Source: Bifidobacterium reuteri DSM 23975
GTDB taxonomy: Bacteria > Actinomycetota > Actinomycetes > Actinomycetales > Bifidobacteriaceae
Direction of reading: 5' to 3'
NCBI RefSeq assembly: GCF_000741695.1
Contig: NZ_JGZK01000017.1
Span: 62,001-126,000 of the forward strand
DNA: 64,000 nt
This document shows, piece after piece, positions 28,106 through 37,929 of the stretch. Numbering within the stretch: position 1 is the first letter of the stretch; every line of letters starts with the position of its first letter. The notes beneath the pieces were generated by a model that saw only the letters and a program-made list of their open reading frames with translations, made no database searches and was not told where the DNA came from. The position numbers were made by a program, and so were the translations under genes.

Positions 28106-29071
28106 ATGAGAATATACGCGAATACCCGCATCTGGTTGTGGGAATCAAAGAACAAGCTACGACGTACATTGACGCACGCTGCTCGGCGTCTCAGCAGAAA
28201 GCAACGCATCATTGTTTCGTTGACCTCTTACCCACCTCGGATTGCTACTATCCACGAGTCGATTCGTTCGATTCTGGCTCAGAAAATGTTGCCGGATAAG
28301 GTGGTTCTTTGGCTTTATGAGGGTGATTTCCCAAACCGCGAAAAGGATTTGCCTGCGACACTTACGCATTTACTCGCTCATGATGTACAAATACGCTGGG
28401 TAACAGAGGATTTGAAGCCTCATAAGAAATACTATTGGGCACTTCAGGAGTTTACTCATGATCTAGTCATCACTTTTGATGATGACATGATATACCCCAA
28501 TACATATATCTCTGAATTGGTGGCGGCACATCAGACTCATCCTGAGGCGGTCGTATCGATTCGCACTCATCTAATCACCTTCAATGTAGATGGCTCGCTT
28601 AAGCCGTATAACGAATGGATTTTTGAAGCGCCAGCACATTATCCGGCAATGCTGGATCGGCCTTCGATGCGTTTGTTCGGAACGAACGGTGCTGGTACCT
28701 TGTTTCCACCCCACATCATGCCTCCGGAGACGTTTGATATGCAGGCAATTCGCGATACGGCGCTGCGGGCAGACGACATCTGGATAAAGGTCATGCAAGT
28801 TATAGGCAGTATTCCCGTTGTCTCTGCAACAACGAACCAAGTAATCTCTTTGATTTCCGCCGAAGAAGCACGGACTCAAAACCGTATCGGTTTTGTACCA
28901 AACTCACAGACAGAAGCTCTTTGGAGCACAAACAGCGCAGGCGGCAACGACAAAGTAATTAAACAGATACTTGCATACCCTACGATTCGCAGAGCGTTGA
29001 ACGGAGATTTCGCCGATCTTGTCAGAGACGACAGCTTTGATGAGCTCATGGACGATGCCACTCGTCAATAG
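28106..29071 (+). CDS. Putative glycosyltransferase, GT-A type
   Basis: About 321 residues from ATG 28,106. The start is uncertain because no clear ribosome site is present, and an upstream ATG at 28,016 is in frame. After a basic N-terminus comes RIIVSLTSYPPRIATIHESI, VVLWLYEGDFPNREKDLP, KPHKKYYWALQE and a DXD-like VITFDDDMIYPN (about residues 135-145), then GTNGAGTLFPPHIMPPE and a conserved RADDIW acceptor motif. This pattern is shared by glycosyltransferases of surface polysaccharide loci. It precedes the export ABC genes in the same direction and has similar low GC. Confidence 0.8.
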   Translation: MRIYANTRIWLWESKNKLRRTLTHAARRLSRKQRIIVSLTSYPPRIATIHESIRSILAQKMLPDKVVLWLYEGDFPNREKDLPATLTHLLAHDVQIRWVTEDLKPHKKYYWALQEFTHDLVITFDDDMIYPNTYISELVAAHQTHPEAVVSIRTHLITFNVDGSLKPYNEWIFEAPAHYPAMLDRPSMRLFGTNGAGTLFPPHIMPPETFDMQAIRDTALRADDIWIKVMQVIGSIPVVSATTNQVISLISAEEARTQNRIGFVPNSQTEALWSTNSAGGNDKVIKQILAYPTIRRALNGDFADLVRDDSFDELMDDATRQ

Positions 29072-29193
29072 CTTCCGCATGTCTGGCACAGTATCTGCGT
29101 CGCGTTTACCCCAGCCCATAGAATAGGCGGAACTAGTGAAGACTGCGCTGCCCAACAGGCAGCCATTGTTGTCGTTTGTAGAATGGAACGCTT

Positions 29194-30024
29194 GTGAAGC
29201 AACTAGTCAACAGACTTCAGGCTCGCTACCACTATGCATTGGTGGTTTTCAAAGAGCTGGTGAAAACCAATTTCAAACTGCGATATCAAGGATCGTTCCT
29301 AGGTGTACTGTGGTCCGTGCTTCAGCCTCTCATGCTGTTCGCTGTGATGTACATGGTATTCGTCAAATTCTTGAAGTTCTCGGATGGCACTCCGACTTTC
29401 CCGATTTCGCTATTGTGCGGCACCTGCTTGTGGCAGTTCTTCTCGGAATCCACCGGCATGGGAATGCGCTCCATCGTTGATCGTGGTGACTTGCTGCGTA
29501 AGATCCATTTCCCTAACTACATTATCGTGGCATCCACAACCATGGGGTCAATGATCTCTTTGGCTATCAATCTCGGAGTGGTTATTCTTTTCGGCACATT
29601 TGCCCATGCACATTACACATGGCGCGTATTACTCGTAATTCCCAGCATCGTCCAGCTCTATGCCATCTCTCTCGGAGTGGCGCTGCTGCTTGGATCCTTG
29701 TATGTATATTTCCGAGATATCGGCCATATCTGGGAAGTGGTTCTGCAAGCAATGTTCTATGCCACCCCTATCATCTACCCGATTTCAATGGTGGTCGACC
29801 GTGGTTTTGGATGGGCAGCAAAAGTAATGATGCTGATGCCCACCACCCAAACCATTATGGATATTCGCCACAACCTGCTTTCACCGGAATATATCCCGAC
29901 CGTTTGGACCACAGTGAATAATAAGTGGCTATGCCTAATCCCCTACGTCAGCTCCATTGTGATCCTCTGGCTAGGCATTCACGTATTCCGTAAGTACAGC
30001 GCCAAATTCGCGGAGGTGCTCTAA
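29194..30024 (+). CDS. Polysaccharide ABC-2 exporter permease (Wzm/TagG type)
   Basis: 276 residues from GTG 29,194. The N-terminal LVKTNFKLRYQGSFLGVLWS motif and about six membrane helices are typical of Wzm/TagG/RfbA permeases, which export lipid-linked O-antigen, teichoic acid or rhamnan chains. Its TAA overlaps the ATG of the ATPase gene by one base (TAATG), so the two halves are made together. The context with RgpF and the dTDP-rhamnose genes suggests a rhamnose-containing polymer as cargo, which is an inference. Confidence 0.92.
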   Translation: MKQLVNRLQARYHYALVVFKELVKTNFKLRYQGSFLGVLWSVLQPLMLFAVMYMVFVKFLKFSDGTPTFPISLLCGTCLWQFFSESTGMGMRSIVDRGDLLRKIHFPNYIIVASTTMGSMISLAINLGVVILFGTFAHAHYTWRVLLVIPSIVQLYAISLGVALLLGSLYVYFRDIGHIWEVVLQAMFYATPIIYPISMVVDRGFGWAAKVMMLMPTTQTIMDIRHNLLSPEYIPTVWTTVNNKWLCLIPYVSSIVILWLGIHVFRKYSAKFAEVL

Positions 30025-31283
30025 TGTCCGGCAACAACACAATCGACACTGCTGCCACCAACGATACTCGCCCAGTTGTTTTAAAGGTCGAGCATGTAGC
30101 CAAATACTTCCGCTTGCCCACCGAGCAGGCCACAGGTCTCAAAATGGCATTTCTGAACTGGACTCGTGGCATTAAAGGATACACCGAACAGCATGTGTTG
30201 CGAGATATCAATTTTGAAGTGCACCAAGGAGATTTCTTTGGCATTGTCGGACGTAACGGCTCCGGCAAATCAACACTGTTAAAAATCATCTCTCAGATTT
30301 ACAAGCCCGAACAAGGCAAAGTAACAGTCAAAGGAAAGCTTGTTCCATTCATCGAACTCGGTGTCGGGTTTAATCCGGAACTCACTGGACGAGAAAACGT
30401 ATACCTCAATGGCGCATTGCTCGGATTCACCCGCGAAGAAATCGACGCCATGTACAACGACATCGTGGATTTTGCCGAACTCGGTGATTTCATGGACCAA
30501 AAGCTCAAGAACTATTCGTCCGGCATGCAGGTGCGTCTTGCCTTCTCTGTAGCCATCAAAGCGCAAGGCGATATTCTTGTGCTCGATGAGGTTCTGGCCG
30601 TCGGCGACGAAGCATTCCAGCGCAAATGCGACAATTTCTTCTCCCAGATCAAGCATGATCCGAGCAAGACCGTTATCCTAGTAACTCATTCTATGGATGC
30701 GGTAAAGAAATATTGCGATAAAGCAATCCTCATCAAAGACGGTGAGATTGTAGTTTCTGGCAACAAAAATGATGTCGCTGATCAGTACACTCTCGAGAAT
30801 CTGAAATCAGCAAAGAAATCACAAGAAGAGCAGCTTTCGGAAGGACAATATCCAGCAGGTTTGAGCGAACGCGTGCCCAAACTGGAGGTACGAGCAGATA
30901 GTTCGCCACTGGTCAAGACCAGTGATCCGTTCCGATTCCATGTTGAATATGAATTCAACGAAAAGGTAGCTTTCTATCTCATCCTCACGGTACTGGATAT
31001 GCAACGCGGCGGTATTGTGTATGACACAGCAGCCGAATTACAACAAACGAAACATGGACACCAAACCGCAACATTCGAGTTGCCGCTCAATGCTATCTGC
31101 AATGGAAATTACCGTATTACAGCTCAACTGCGCATCTTGCCAGATCCTGACAATGTCAAATCAAACCAGCAGCTTGCCTATACCGATGAAAATCGTTCAC
31201 TCGATTTTGCGTTGCGTATTCCGGGAAATAATGGGTATGCTCTACTTAACAAGAGCGCTATGCGAGTCGCACAAGTAAACTAA
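30024..31283 (+). CDS. Polysaccharide ABC exporter ATPase (Wzt/TagH type)
   Basis: 419 residues. The ATPase domain (about 1-245) has Walker A GIVGRNGSGKST, the family-specific PFIELGVGFNPELTGREN, signature YSSGMQVRL and Walker B ILVLDEVLAVGDEAF. The extra C-terminal domain (about 285-419, beta-rich, starting VPKLEVRADSSP) resembles the Wzt carbohydrate-binding module. That module recognises a terminal modification of the glycan before export. Presence of the module implies export of a completed, capped polymer. It is coupled to the permease gene by a one-base overlap. Confidence 0.92.
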   Translation: MSGNNTIDTAATNDTRPVVLKVEHVAKYFRLPTEQATGLKMAFLNWTRGIKGYTEQHVLRDINFEVHQGDFFGIVGRNGSGKSTLLKIISQIYKPEQGKVTVKGKLVPFIELGVGFNPELTGRENVYLNGALLGFTREEIDAMYNDIVDFAELGDFMDQKLKNYSSGMQVRLAFSVAIKAQGDILVLDEVLAVGDEAFQRKCDNFFSQIKHDPSKTVILVTHSMDAVKKYCDKAILIKDGEIVVSGNKNDVADQYTLENLKSAKKSQEEQLSEGQYPAGLSERVPKLEVRADSSPLVKTSDPFRFHVEYEFNEKVAFYLILTVLDMQRGGIVYDTAAELQQTKHGHQTATFELPLNAICNGNYRITAQLRILPDPDNVKSNQQLAYTDENRSLDFALRIPGNNGYALLNKSAMRVAQVN

Positions 31284-31462
31284 TTGTGATGAAAACATAG
31301 GAGCTACCAAACATATCAATATGGGTTTGTTCCCACCATGTCAAATAGTAATAGAAACGAATCCTACAGCCCATTTAGATAGCTAATCGAACTATAGGTC
31401 TTCCAATCATTAATATATTGAATATTTGGCCTGTTGGGCATAGTCATGAAGAAAGATATCAT

Positions 31463-33268
31463 ATGGAAAAGAGTGGAACAGAGTCACTTTCCGCACAACT
31501 TGCGCTGACCGAACGCCAACGAAATATAATCATCGTCTTCTTACTGACTGTGGTTATCGTAATAGGCAATATCCCTTTCCTTTCTCGAACTCCACTATGG
31601 GCAGCTGATCTTGACTTTCATCTGTTTCGGATAAAGGGCATTGCCGAAGGTCTTCAGGCCGGTCAGTTCCCCGTTCGCATGCAAACAGTGCAAGTTTCAG
31701 GATATGGGTATCCAACATCAATCATGTATCCTGACATCTTTCTCTATGTTCCGGCAATACTAAACTGCTTAGGTTTTTCAGTTTATACCTCGTACCATCT
31801 TTTTGCTATTGCAGTGAACATCACCTCTATCCTCATTTCTTATGCTTGCTTTAGACGTATCTTTCATCAATCTCGTGCTATAGGTGTTACTTGTGCCGCT
31901 CTCTGGTCATTAAATACATATCGACTTGATGATATCTACTCCAGAGGCTCATTAGGGGAATGGCTGGCAATGCTGTTCTTCCCTGTCCTTATTTACGGGC
32001 TGTATCTCATATTTGCCAATAATACAAATGCAGGAATTCGAGGTGGTATTTTGTGTGCGGTTGCCACGACGGGCATCATCAACTCGCACGTTCTCAGCAC
32101 AGCAATGACTGCACTCGTAGCAATTCCCGCCTTGATAGTGTTACTAATCTTCAATCATTCAATATCCGTTTGGAAGCAACTAGGCGTAGCACTATTAATT
32201 ACTATATTACTTTCTGCTTTTTTTATCATTCCTTTTGCAGATTTTACTTTAAACGCAGATATGACAGTCAATGCTCTATCCGATCAACAGAAAATGGATT
32301 TGGCATCAAGAAAAGCTATCGAACCAGGTCAGCTACTATTGCTGTTCTCTCCACTTGTTCAAGTTGAGGAAGGCAAAGCATTTGCAGGCGATATTCCATA
32401 TTCTCTTGGGTGGGCGACGATAGCATTCGCGCTTCTTTGGCCACTTATGCTTATACTAAGGGAGAATCGCGATTCTGAACAAAAACGGTTGTTCCATTGG
32501 GGAATCCCTCCTTTAATAACCTTTGGGTTAGCTGCTTTTCTTACGACTACGTTATTCCCGTGGAACGCGAGTAGGCTACATGCATTGATAGGTACAATTG
32601 CTACTGTGCAATTCCCGACACGTTTCGTAAGCTATGCCGCTATAAGCCTCATTCTCATGGGGGGATTAGGATGCTTTTTACTTATTCGTTCTACTCAGTT
32701 CTCTATATACGCTAAGCCTGTTATAGTTTTGATTCTTGCTATGGGACTAATGGAAGGAGCAGTTACCTGCTCTACTTATTTACAAAATGCCAAACCTCTA
32801 GACCCCTTTGAACAAGTCACGATGGCGACTAATAATGGAGTTATGGCAGGCGAGTACCTCCCTGCAAACACAGATTTGTCTGCCATTGGGTGGCAGACAA
32901 ATCCCTATGCTGATTCAAAGCGAGTGACAGTTAAAAATTATAACAAACGAGGTAATAACATAACGGTTACCGCTTCTTCAGAAAAGGGTGGAATTATTAC
33001 TCTACCATTGTTCGCATACCCACATTATCAAATCCAAGAGAATGGCAAGCATCACAGTAATCTTAGTTTATCCTCAAGTAAAGGCAATACAAATCTCTTG
33101 ACTGTATCTATTCCCCAAGGCTGGTCAGGGACATTCACTGTATCATTCGTCGAACCAGCTTCTTGGAAGATAGCGACGGCGCTTTCGGCAGTCACATTTC
33201 TGATTATCATCATCGCATATACAGCAACGCAGCGGTATAGGAATCTTACTAAGAAGCATTGGATTTAA
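31463..33268 (+). CDS. PTPS-related / GT-C-like polytopic membrane protein
   Basis: About 601 residues from ATG 31,463 behind GAAGAAAG; a longer form to 31,418 is in frame. A first helix (NIIIVFLLTVVIVIGNIPF) precedes the family-typical extracellular motif DLDFHLFRIKGIAEGLQAG and the nearby GYGYPTSIMYPDIFLYVP. About ten further helices and a beta-rich C-terminal extracellular part follow. The pattern fits the 6-pyruvoyl-tetrahydropterin-synthase-related membrane domain found in YfhO/GT-C-like proteins that glycosylate surface polymers. This is one of the most AT-rich genes in the window, which suggests acquisition with the exporter genes. Confidence 0.72.
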   Translation: MEKSGTESLSAQLALTERQRNIIIVFLLTVVIVIGNIPFLSRTPLWAADLDFHLFRIKGIAEGLQAGQFPVRMQTVQVSGYGYPTSIMYPDIFLYVPAILNCLGFSVYTSYHLFAIAVNITSILISYACFRRIFHQSRAIGVTCAALWSLNTYRLDDIYSRGSLGEWLAMLFFPVLIYGLYLIFANNTNAGIRGGILCAVATTGIINSHVLSTAMTALVAIPALIVLLIFNHSISVWKQLGVALLITILLSAFFIIPFADFTLNADMTVNALSDQQKMDLASRKAIEPGQLLLLFSPLVQVEEGKAFAGDIPYSLGWATIAFALLWPLMLILRENRDSEQKRLFHWGIPPLITFGLAAFLTTTLFPWNASRLHALIGTIATVQFPTRFVSYAAISLILMGGLGCFLLIRSTQFSIYAKPVIVLILAMGLMEGAVTCSTYLQNAKPLDPFEQVTMATNNGVMAGEYLPANTDLSAIGWQTNPYADSKRVTVKNYNKRGNNITVTASSEKGGIITLPLFAYPHYQIQENGKHHSNLSLSSSKGNTNLLTVSIPQGWSGTFTVSFVEPASWKIATALSAVTFLIIIIAYTATQRYRNLTKKHWI

Positions 33269-33367
33269 TACTCAATAGATACTGAAATACTCGTTTCATT
33301 TCGATAAGGAACGAAGCCCTGCTTTGTTTTACTGTGTTCCGTTTCACTAGAATTGATATTGTTTTAC

Positions 33368-33436
33368 TGCCTGTCGGCTCGTACGTTGTCCGTATATAGA
33401 TTTGCTTTGTGAGGACAACGTACGAGCCGACAGGCA
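33368..33436. repeat. 24-bp perfect inverted repeat between convergent genes
   Basis: Arms 33,368-33,391 and 33,413-33,436 (core GCCTGTCGGCTCGTACGTTG) pair perfectly around a 21-nt AT-rich spacer. They lie in the 269-bp gap where plus- and minus-strand polysaccharide genes converge. No T-tract follows. It may be a bidirectional terminator or the ends of a small mobile element. Confidence 0.7.
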
Positions 33437-33537
33437 AGCCGACTGCACGCGGAACACATCAGTAATTGCAGCAAGTCGACTAAGGAATAGGATGCAGCAA
33501 GCATATGTCAAGGTTAATTTGACAGAGCCCTTTTGCC

Positions 33538-35520
33538 TTAATGCTTACGCAAATATCGCACACCTGCACGCAACTGTCCCAGCACGTATCGCACTGCGCT
33601 GATTGGCGTCCATGCGGCCGTATAAATCACGTTTTGAGCTGGCTCGGGAAGCTTGCGTACCGTCTGCGCAGCCACTGCCTGTAGACCCAGATGCACACGA
33701 TGCTTGGCTGCTTTGAGTGTCCTGAAACGAGTGGTTGCCGCATGCAGGCCATACATGTTGCTGAGGAGGGATTCCCCTCGACGTGCTTCCACTGACGAAC
33801 CCATCATCATTGCCGTGGTGTAGAACAACGAATCGACCTCAATGCGCGCATATCGATCGGAAAGTACCCATGCCGGGTAATATCCCTGCGACTGGCAGAT
33901 ATATCCATTGGCACGTTCAATCGCGTGTGAAACGGTACCATCTTCACCCATTTGTCCCTCCGGCAGGAAGTCCTCATACTTCCAACCGTATTCAAACAGG
34001 GGCTTCAATGCTTCTACACGGAACCAATAGCACGAGCCGATAGCTGATGCCGTGGGCTTATATGGCGAAAGCGGGACATGAATATTGAGCCGCTCTTCCA
34101 GAAGCTCTTTGGTGATGTCATAGTTCGCGCCCCAATCCGCTGGAATGGTGTGCGCAAAATACAGGGCATGGTACGGCGGCGTAGGAGCTACTTGGCCGAG
34201 TCGCGGATTCTCCGCGAATAGCGTCAGAATATTCTCTACATACGCCTTGCTGCCAAGCGTGTTTTCCATCAGCTTATAGGCGAAGCCCTGGCTCTCAGTG
34301 CCGTGGTGTCCATTTTCCTGATTCTGACTCGACTTCTTGTCGTGTGCGAAGCCGACGATATCATATTTCCCGCTCAATACCACCGGACAAGCTGCAACCA
34401 GCAGCGCAGAGACATCACGACCACGGTTCACCACCGGAATAAAAGTGGCAGGATGGCTAACACCGTGCTGTTGCATATAGTCACGAATCTGCGGAATCTT
34501 ATTCTCGGTAGAAGTGATATACAGATCGGTCTCGTCAGGCAGTGAAGCAATGTAATGGCATGTGTCCTCCAACAAATCCATGAAGTATACATGGTAGATG
34601 AACGCTGAACGTGGTTTATCATGCGTACGAGGATTCAGCGCCTGCGTTGGCAAAACGTAATCCAGATGCATAGCTTTGCGGATATCGTCGATATTGTGGC
34701 CTGAAAGCACTGCATCCCAAATCATATCCGTGTCGTAATCGGTATGATCACGCAAGTAATCGAACAGATCCAGAGCGGGCTGGCCGGCAGTCTGGTCAAA
34801 ATACGCGCTGTAGTCCACGAAGAAGGAACGACGCTTGAACACTGGGCAGCGGTCGTCGCTAATCAGCAGCTTGGGCATATACAGCAATGGGTATGACGAG
34901 TAACCCTTGTATTTACGCCAATCGATGTACGAAGCCCAGGTGAACCCCAGGTCGGCAAAATGCTTGGTGAAAGTCATCTCATGCTTACGGGTGACCTCGG
35001 CATAATCCTTCCACAACGGCATGGTCTCCCAATATTCGTGGAAAGCGGGTGATGAGACCAGCGAACGACGGTATGCATGCCAATAGGCTTGCAAATGCGT
35101 GGGGATGACTTCCTTGTTGACCATCTCACCCGCGTATGCAGTGATACCCCAGAAATCCACGGGCTTTGCATCCATGACATGGAACATCTCTCGGAACGGA
35201 TACACCGGTCCCATGACGGTGTCGTTCAGGCAGATCACTTCATCATAGGACTCGAGCTTTTCCCAGCCGAGGGTAAGAATGGCCTGCTTGTAAGCAGCGA
35301 CATCAAGTCCCTTATTCTCACGAACAATAATGTCCTGAGTATAGTTCTGGAACAGACGTCGGGCCTGTTCGTCAAGCTTCCCATTCACCACCACAACCAG
35401 ATCATCGATATTATTCATCAAGTCATCGAGAAAAGGCTTGATGAATCGTGCAGCTCGACCTTGATTGTCATAAAAACAGTAAATACCCAGACGATGCATA
35501 TGCGTATTCTCAACGCTCAC
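33538..35520 (-). CDS. RgpF-like rhamnan synthesis protein
   Basis: 660 residues from GTG 35,520 behind AAGGGA; ATG 35,499 is an alternative. The N-terminal half matches the rhamnan synthesis F family: LGIYCFYDNQGRAARFIKP, IIVRENKGLDVAAYKQAI, DEVICLNDTVMGPVYP and DFWGITAY. The C-terminal half continues with LYITSTENKIPQIRDYM and RGRDVSALLVA, typical of RgpF/WsaF-type proteins that act on rhamnose-glucose polymers. It is the last gene of the minus-strand rhamnose cluster, downstream of a GT2 gene and rmlA. Confidence 0.85.
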   Translation of the reverse strand: MSVENTHMHRLGIYCFYDNQGRAARFIKPFLDDLMNNIDDLVVVVNGKLDEQARRLFQNYTQDIIVRENKGLDVAAYKQAILTLGWEKLESYDEVICLNDTVMGPVYPFREMFHVMDAKPVDFWGITAYAGEMVNKEVIPTHLQAYWHAYRRSLVSSPAFHEYWETMPLWKDYAEVTRKHEMTFTKHFADLGFTWASYIDWRKYKGYSSYPLLYMPKLLISDDRCPVFKRRSFFVDYSAYFDQTAGQPALDLFDYLRDHTDYDTDMIWDAVLSGHNIDDIRKAMHLDYVLPTQALNPRTHDKPRSAFIYHVYFMDLLEDTCHYIASLPDETDLYITSTENKIPQIRDYMQQHGVSHPATFIPVVNRGRDVSALLVAACPVVLSGKYDIVGFAHDKKSSQNQENGHHGTESQGFAYKLMENTLGSKAYVENILTLFAENPRLGQVAPTPPYHALYFAHTIPADWGANYDITKELLEERLNIHVPLSPYKPTASAIGSCYWFRVEALKPLFEYGWKYEDFLPEGQMGEDGTVSHAIERANGYICQSQGYYPAWVLSDRYARIEVDSLFYTTAMMMGSSVEARRGESLLSNMYGLHAATTRFRTLKAAKHRVHLGLQAVAAQTVRKLPEPAQNVIYTAAWTPISAVRYVLGQLRAGVRYLRKH

Positions 35521-35579
35521 GTTCTTATTCCCTTCCTTCCATCAGACTGTATGGCATAAGGCTGTATGACATAAAACAC

Positions 35580-36881
35580 TTATTTTCCCTTGTTATGCAG
35601 ATGCATGCGAACCAGACGAATCACATCTCTAGGCAATGAACCTTCTGGAATCACCGTGTCTGCACAACGCGCAAGAGCACTTCGCTCAGCTCTTTTCTGC
35701 GCTTCCAGTAGTTCTTTCTGTCTTGCTTCCTCCCGCTGGCGCTCTTCGCGTTTCTGCTTCAAGGCAACAACATGGCTGTCAACCTTCGAACATAACTCCC
35801 GATATGCAAGAGCCGCAGAAGAGTCCATCTTTGGCAGTACCCGATCATCGAGAAGGCGGCCCCAACGATAAAACTCGTCATCATCCACAGGAATGGAGTC
35901 TTGTGTAAGCAGCCATTGACCTCTCGCCATTATCGGACCCAACACAATGCTATACACGTCTTCTGCCGGCCATGTAAGCATAAGCCGGATCACGGCCTCT
36001 GTCTGAACATCTGGCGACAACCTCGTCACCCACTCATTTCCGATAATTCTCAGATATTCCTGCTTCAGCCAACTTGCACAATCATCAGTAGTGGAATCAT
36101 CACATGTTCGCGCATATGAAGCAACGTATTCAATATCTTGGCGAGCCGATTGCTGAAGATAATTGAATTTATCTACAGATTCTTTAGACCTACCCGAAAC
36201 TCCAGCTCCAAGATAGTATTTCAATCCACGAATATCGGGAATCATACGCATAGTCTGTGCTTTTGAGCACAATACGAACATCTCATACGAATCCTGCATG
36301 CGTCCAAGCGGGTAATCAGTCATCTCTTGAAAACCCTGCCGAACAAATTCACCATTGAATGCGCAATCGATGATGCTCCACGTGTAACGATGGTCACGTT
36401 GCGAAAACATACTCGGCAATATTTCTGATCCAGAGAGTACGCAATCTCCTTGGTTGAACATTTCCTCATTGGCATATGAGAAAACAATATCTGATTCCGA
36501 AGTACCCAACGGTATGACATTACGTCCGAAGCGAAGAAAATCGTAGCTATTGTTGGTCAGCACCGGCTGAAGCAACTCGAGGCAGTTCCGTGTAACTGCA
36601 TCATCTCCATCGACGAAAATCACGTATCGGCCGATGGATGACAACGCACCAGCACGTCGTGCCAAATGAGCACCCTCATTTTGGCTTTTACTCACCACAC
36701 GGAAGCGACTGTCTCCCTTTACTTCTTGCTGTATTACCGAAAGAGTGCCATCTCTGCTCGCATCATTGACCACAATGACTTCAAAATCCTGAACCGTCTG
36801 AGCCTTAATGCTCTGTAAGCAACGACCAATATAGCGTTCGACGTTATAGGCAATGACAACAAAAGAAAAAAGGGGCAGCAT
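35580..36881 (-). CDS. Glycosyltransferase family 2 with charged C-terminal extension
   Basis: 433 residues. The GT-A domain occupies about 1-230: FSFVVIAYNVERYIGRCLQS, VVNDASRDGTLS, NEGAHLARRAGA and the FVDGDD metal-binding motif (about residues 91-96). The remainder is helical and ends with a charged coiled-coil-like KQKREERQREEARQKELLEA before LPRDVIRLVRMHLHNKGK. ATG 36,881 follows AGAGG. It sits 20 bp downstream of rmlA and 59 bp upstream of the RgpF gene, so it is probably co-transcribed and may be a rhamnosyltransferase. Confidence 0.88.
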   Translation of the reverse strand: MLPLFSFVVIAYNVERYIGRCLQSIKAQTVQDFEVIVVNDASRDGTLSVIQQEVKGDSRFRVVSKSQNEGAHLARRAGALSSIGRYVIFVDGDDAVTRNCLELLQPVLTNNSYDFLRFGRNVIPLGTSESDIVFSYANEEMFNQGDCVLSGSEILPSMFSQRDHRYTWSIIDCAFNGEFVRQGFQEMTDYPLGRMQDSYEMFVLCSKAQTMRMIPDIRGLKYYLGAGVSGRSKESVDKFNYLQQSARQDIEYVASYARTCDDSTTDDCASWLKQEYLRIIGNEWVTRLSPDVQTEAVIRLMLTWPAEDVYSIVLGPIMARGQWLLTQDSIPVDDDEFYRWGRLLDDRVLPKMDSSAALAYRELCSKVDSHVVALKQKREERQREEARQKELLEAQKRAERSALARCADTVIPEGSLPRDVIRLVRMHLHNKGK

Positions 36882-36901
36882 ACAGCTATACCTCTGCTAT
36901 G

Positions 36902-37798
36902 TCAGCGTTCTTCGCGCGACTTGACGATGATCTTGTCGTCCGCCACGTCTTTGAGGTGCTTACCGTAGGGGCTCTTGCCGTAGCGCTGGGCGGATTCGAG
37001 TAGCTCGTCCTTGGAAATCCAGCCGTTCTCGTAGGCAATCTCCTCGGCCACTGCGATGGGCAGGCCCTGCGCGCGCTGCACGGTGCGCACGAACTCGCCC
37101 GCTTCATACAAGGAGTCCATCGTGCCGGTGTCCAGCCAAGCGTAGCCACGGCCGAGCGTCTGCACGTTGAGGGTGCCGTCCTCGAGATACATCCTGTTCA
37201 GGTCGGTGATCTCCAGCTCGCCACGGGCTGAAGGCTTGACCTGCTTGGCGAACTCGGTGACGCGCTCGTCATAGAAATACAGACCGGTCACCGCATAGTT
37301 GCTGGCAGGGTGTTCGGGCTTCTCCACGATGGAAATGGCCTTCTTATGCTCATCAAACTCGACCACGCCGTAGCGCTCGGGATCGTCCACGTAATAACCG
37401 AACACCGTGGCGCCATGCTCCACGGCTGCCGCCTTGCGCAGCGTGCGGCCGAGGCCATTGCCGTAGAAGATGTTGTCACCGAGCACAAGAGCACAGGGCT
37501 CGCCGGCGATGAATTCCTCGCCGAGGATGAACGCCTGTGCCAGACCATCAGGGCTCGGCTGCACCTTGTAGCTGAAGTTCACGCCGTACTGGGTACCGTC
37601 ACCAAGCAGCTTCTCGAAGTTTGGCAAATCCTTCGGCGTGGAGATGATGAGGATGTCGCGGATGCCGGCCATCATGAGCACACTCAGCGGATAGTAGATC
37701 ATCGGCTTGTCGTACACCGGGAGCAGCTGCTTCGATGTCACCGTCGTCAACGGATACAGCCTCGTACCCGACCCGCCGGCGAGAATGATGCCCTTCAT
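36902..37798 (-). CDS. rmlA: Glucose-1-phosphate thymidylyltransferase
   Basis: 298 residues from ATG 37,798. The N-terminal nucleotidyltransferase motif [16 protein letters not shown] is complete, followed by [56 protein letters not shown] and [11 protein letters not shown]. It makes dTDP-glucose, the first step of dTDP-L-rhamnose synthesis. The other Rml genes are about 2-5 kb upstream on the same strand, separated from rmlA by the second AlbA_2 gene. The upstream in-frame extension to 37,873 is not conserved family sequence. Confidence 0.96.
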   Translation of the reverse strand: MKGIILAGGSGTRLYPLTTVTSKQLLPVYDKPMIYYPLSVLMMAGIRDILIISTPKDLPNFEKLLGDGTQYGVNFSYKVQPSPDGLAQAFILGEEFIAGEPCALVLGDNIFYGNGLGRTLRKAAAVEHGATVFGYYVDDPERYGVVEFDEHKKAISIVEKPEHPASNYAVTGLYFYDERVTEFAKQVKPSARGELEITDLNRMYLEDGTLNVQTLGRGYAWLDTGTMDSLYEAGEFVRTVQRAQGLPIAVAEEIAYENGWISKDELLESAQRYGKSPYGKHLKDVADDKIIVKSREER

Positions 37799-37929
37799 GT
37801 TCCTACCTGCTTTCCTGTTACAGCGCACGATATTTTCAACCGTACTTAGCTTACCCATAACCTTCCACCGCATCGAACCGGACAGAAAGTCTGTGCGGTT
37901 TCATCGCATACGGCGGGTACAGGTAAACT

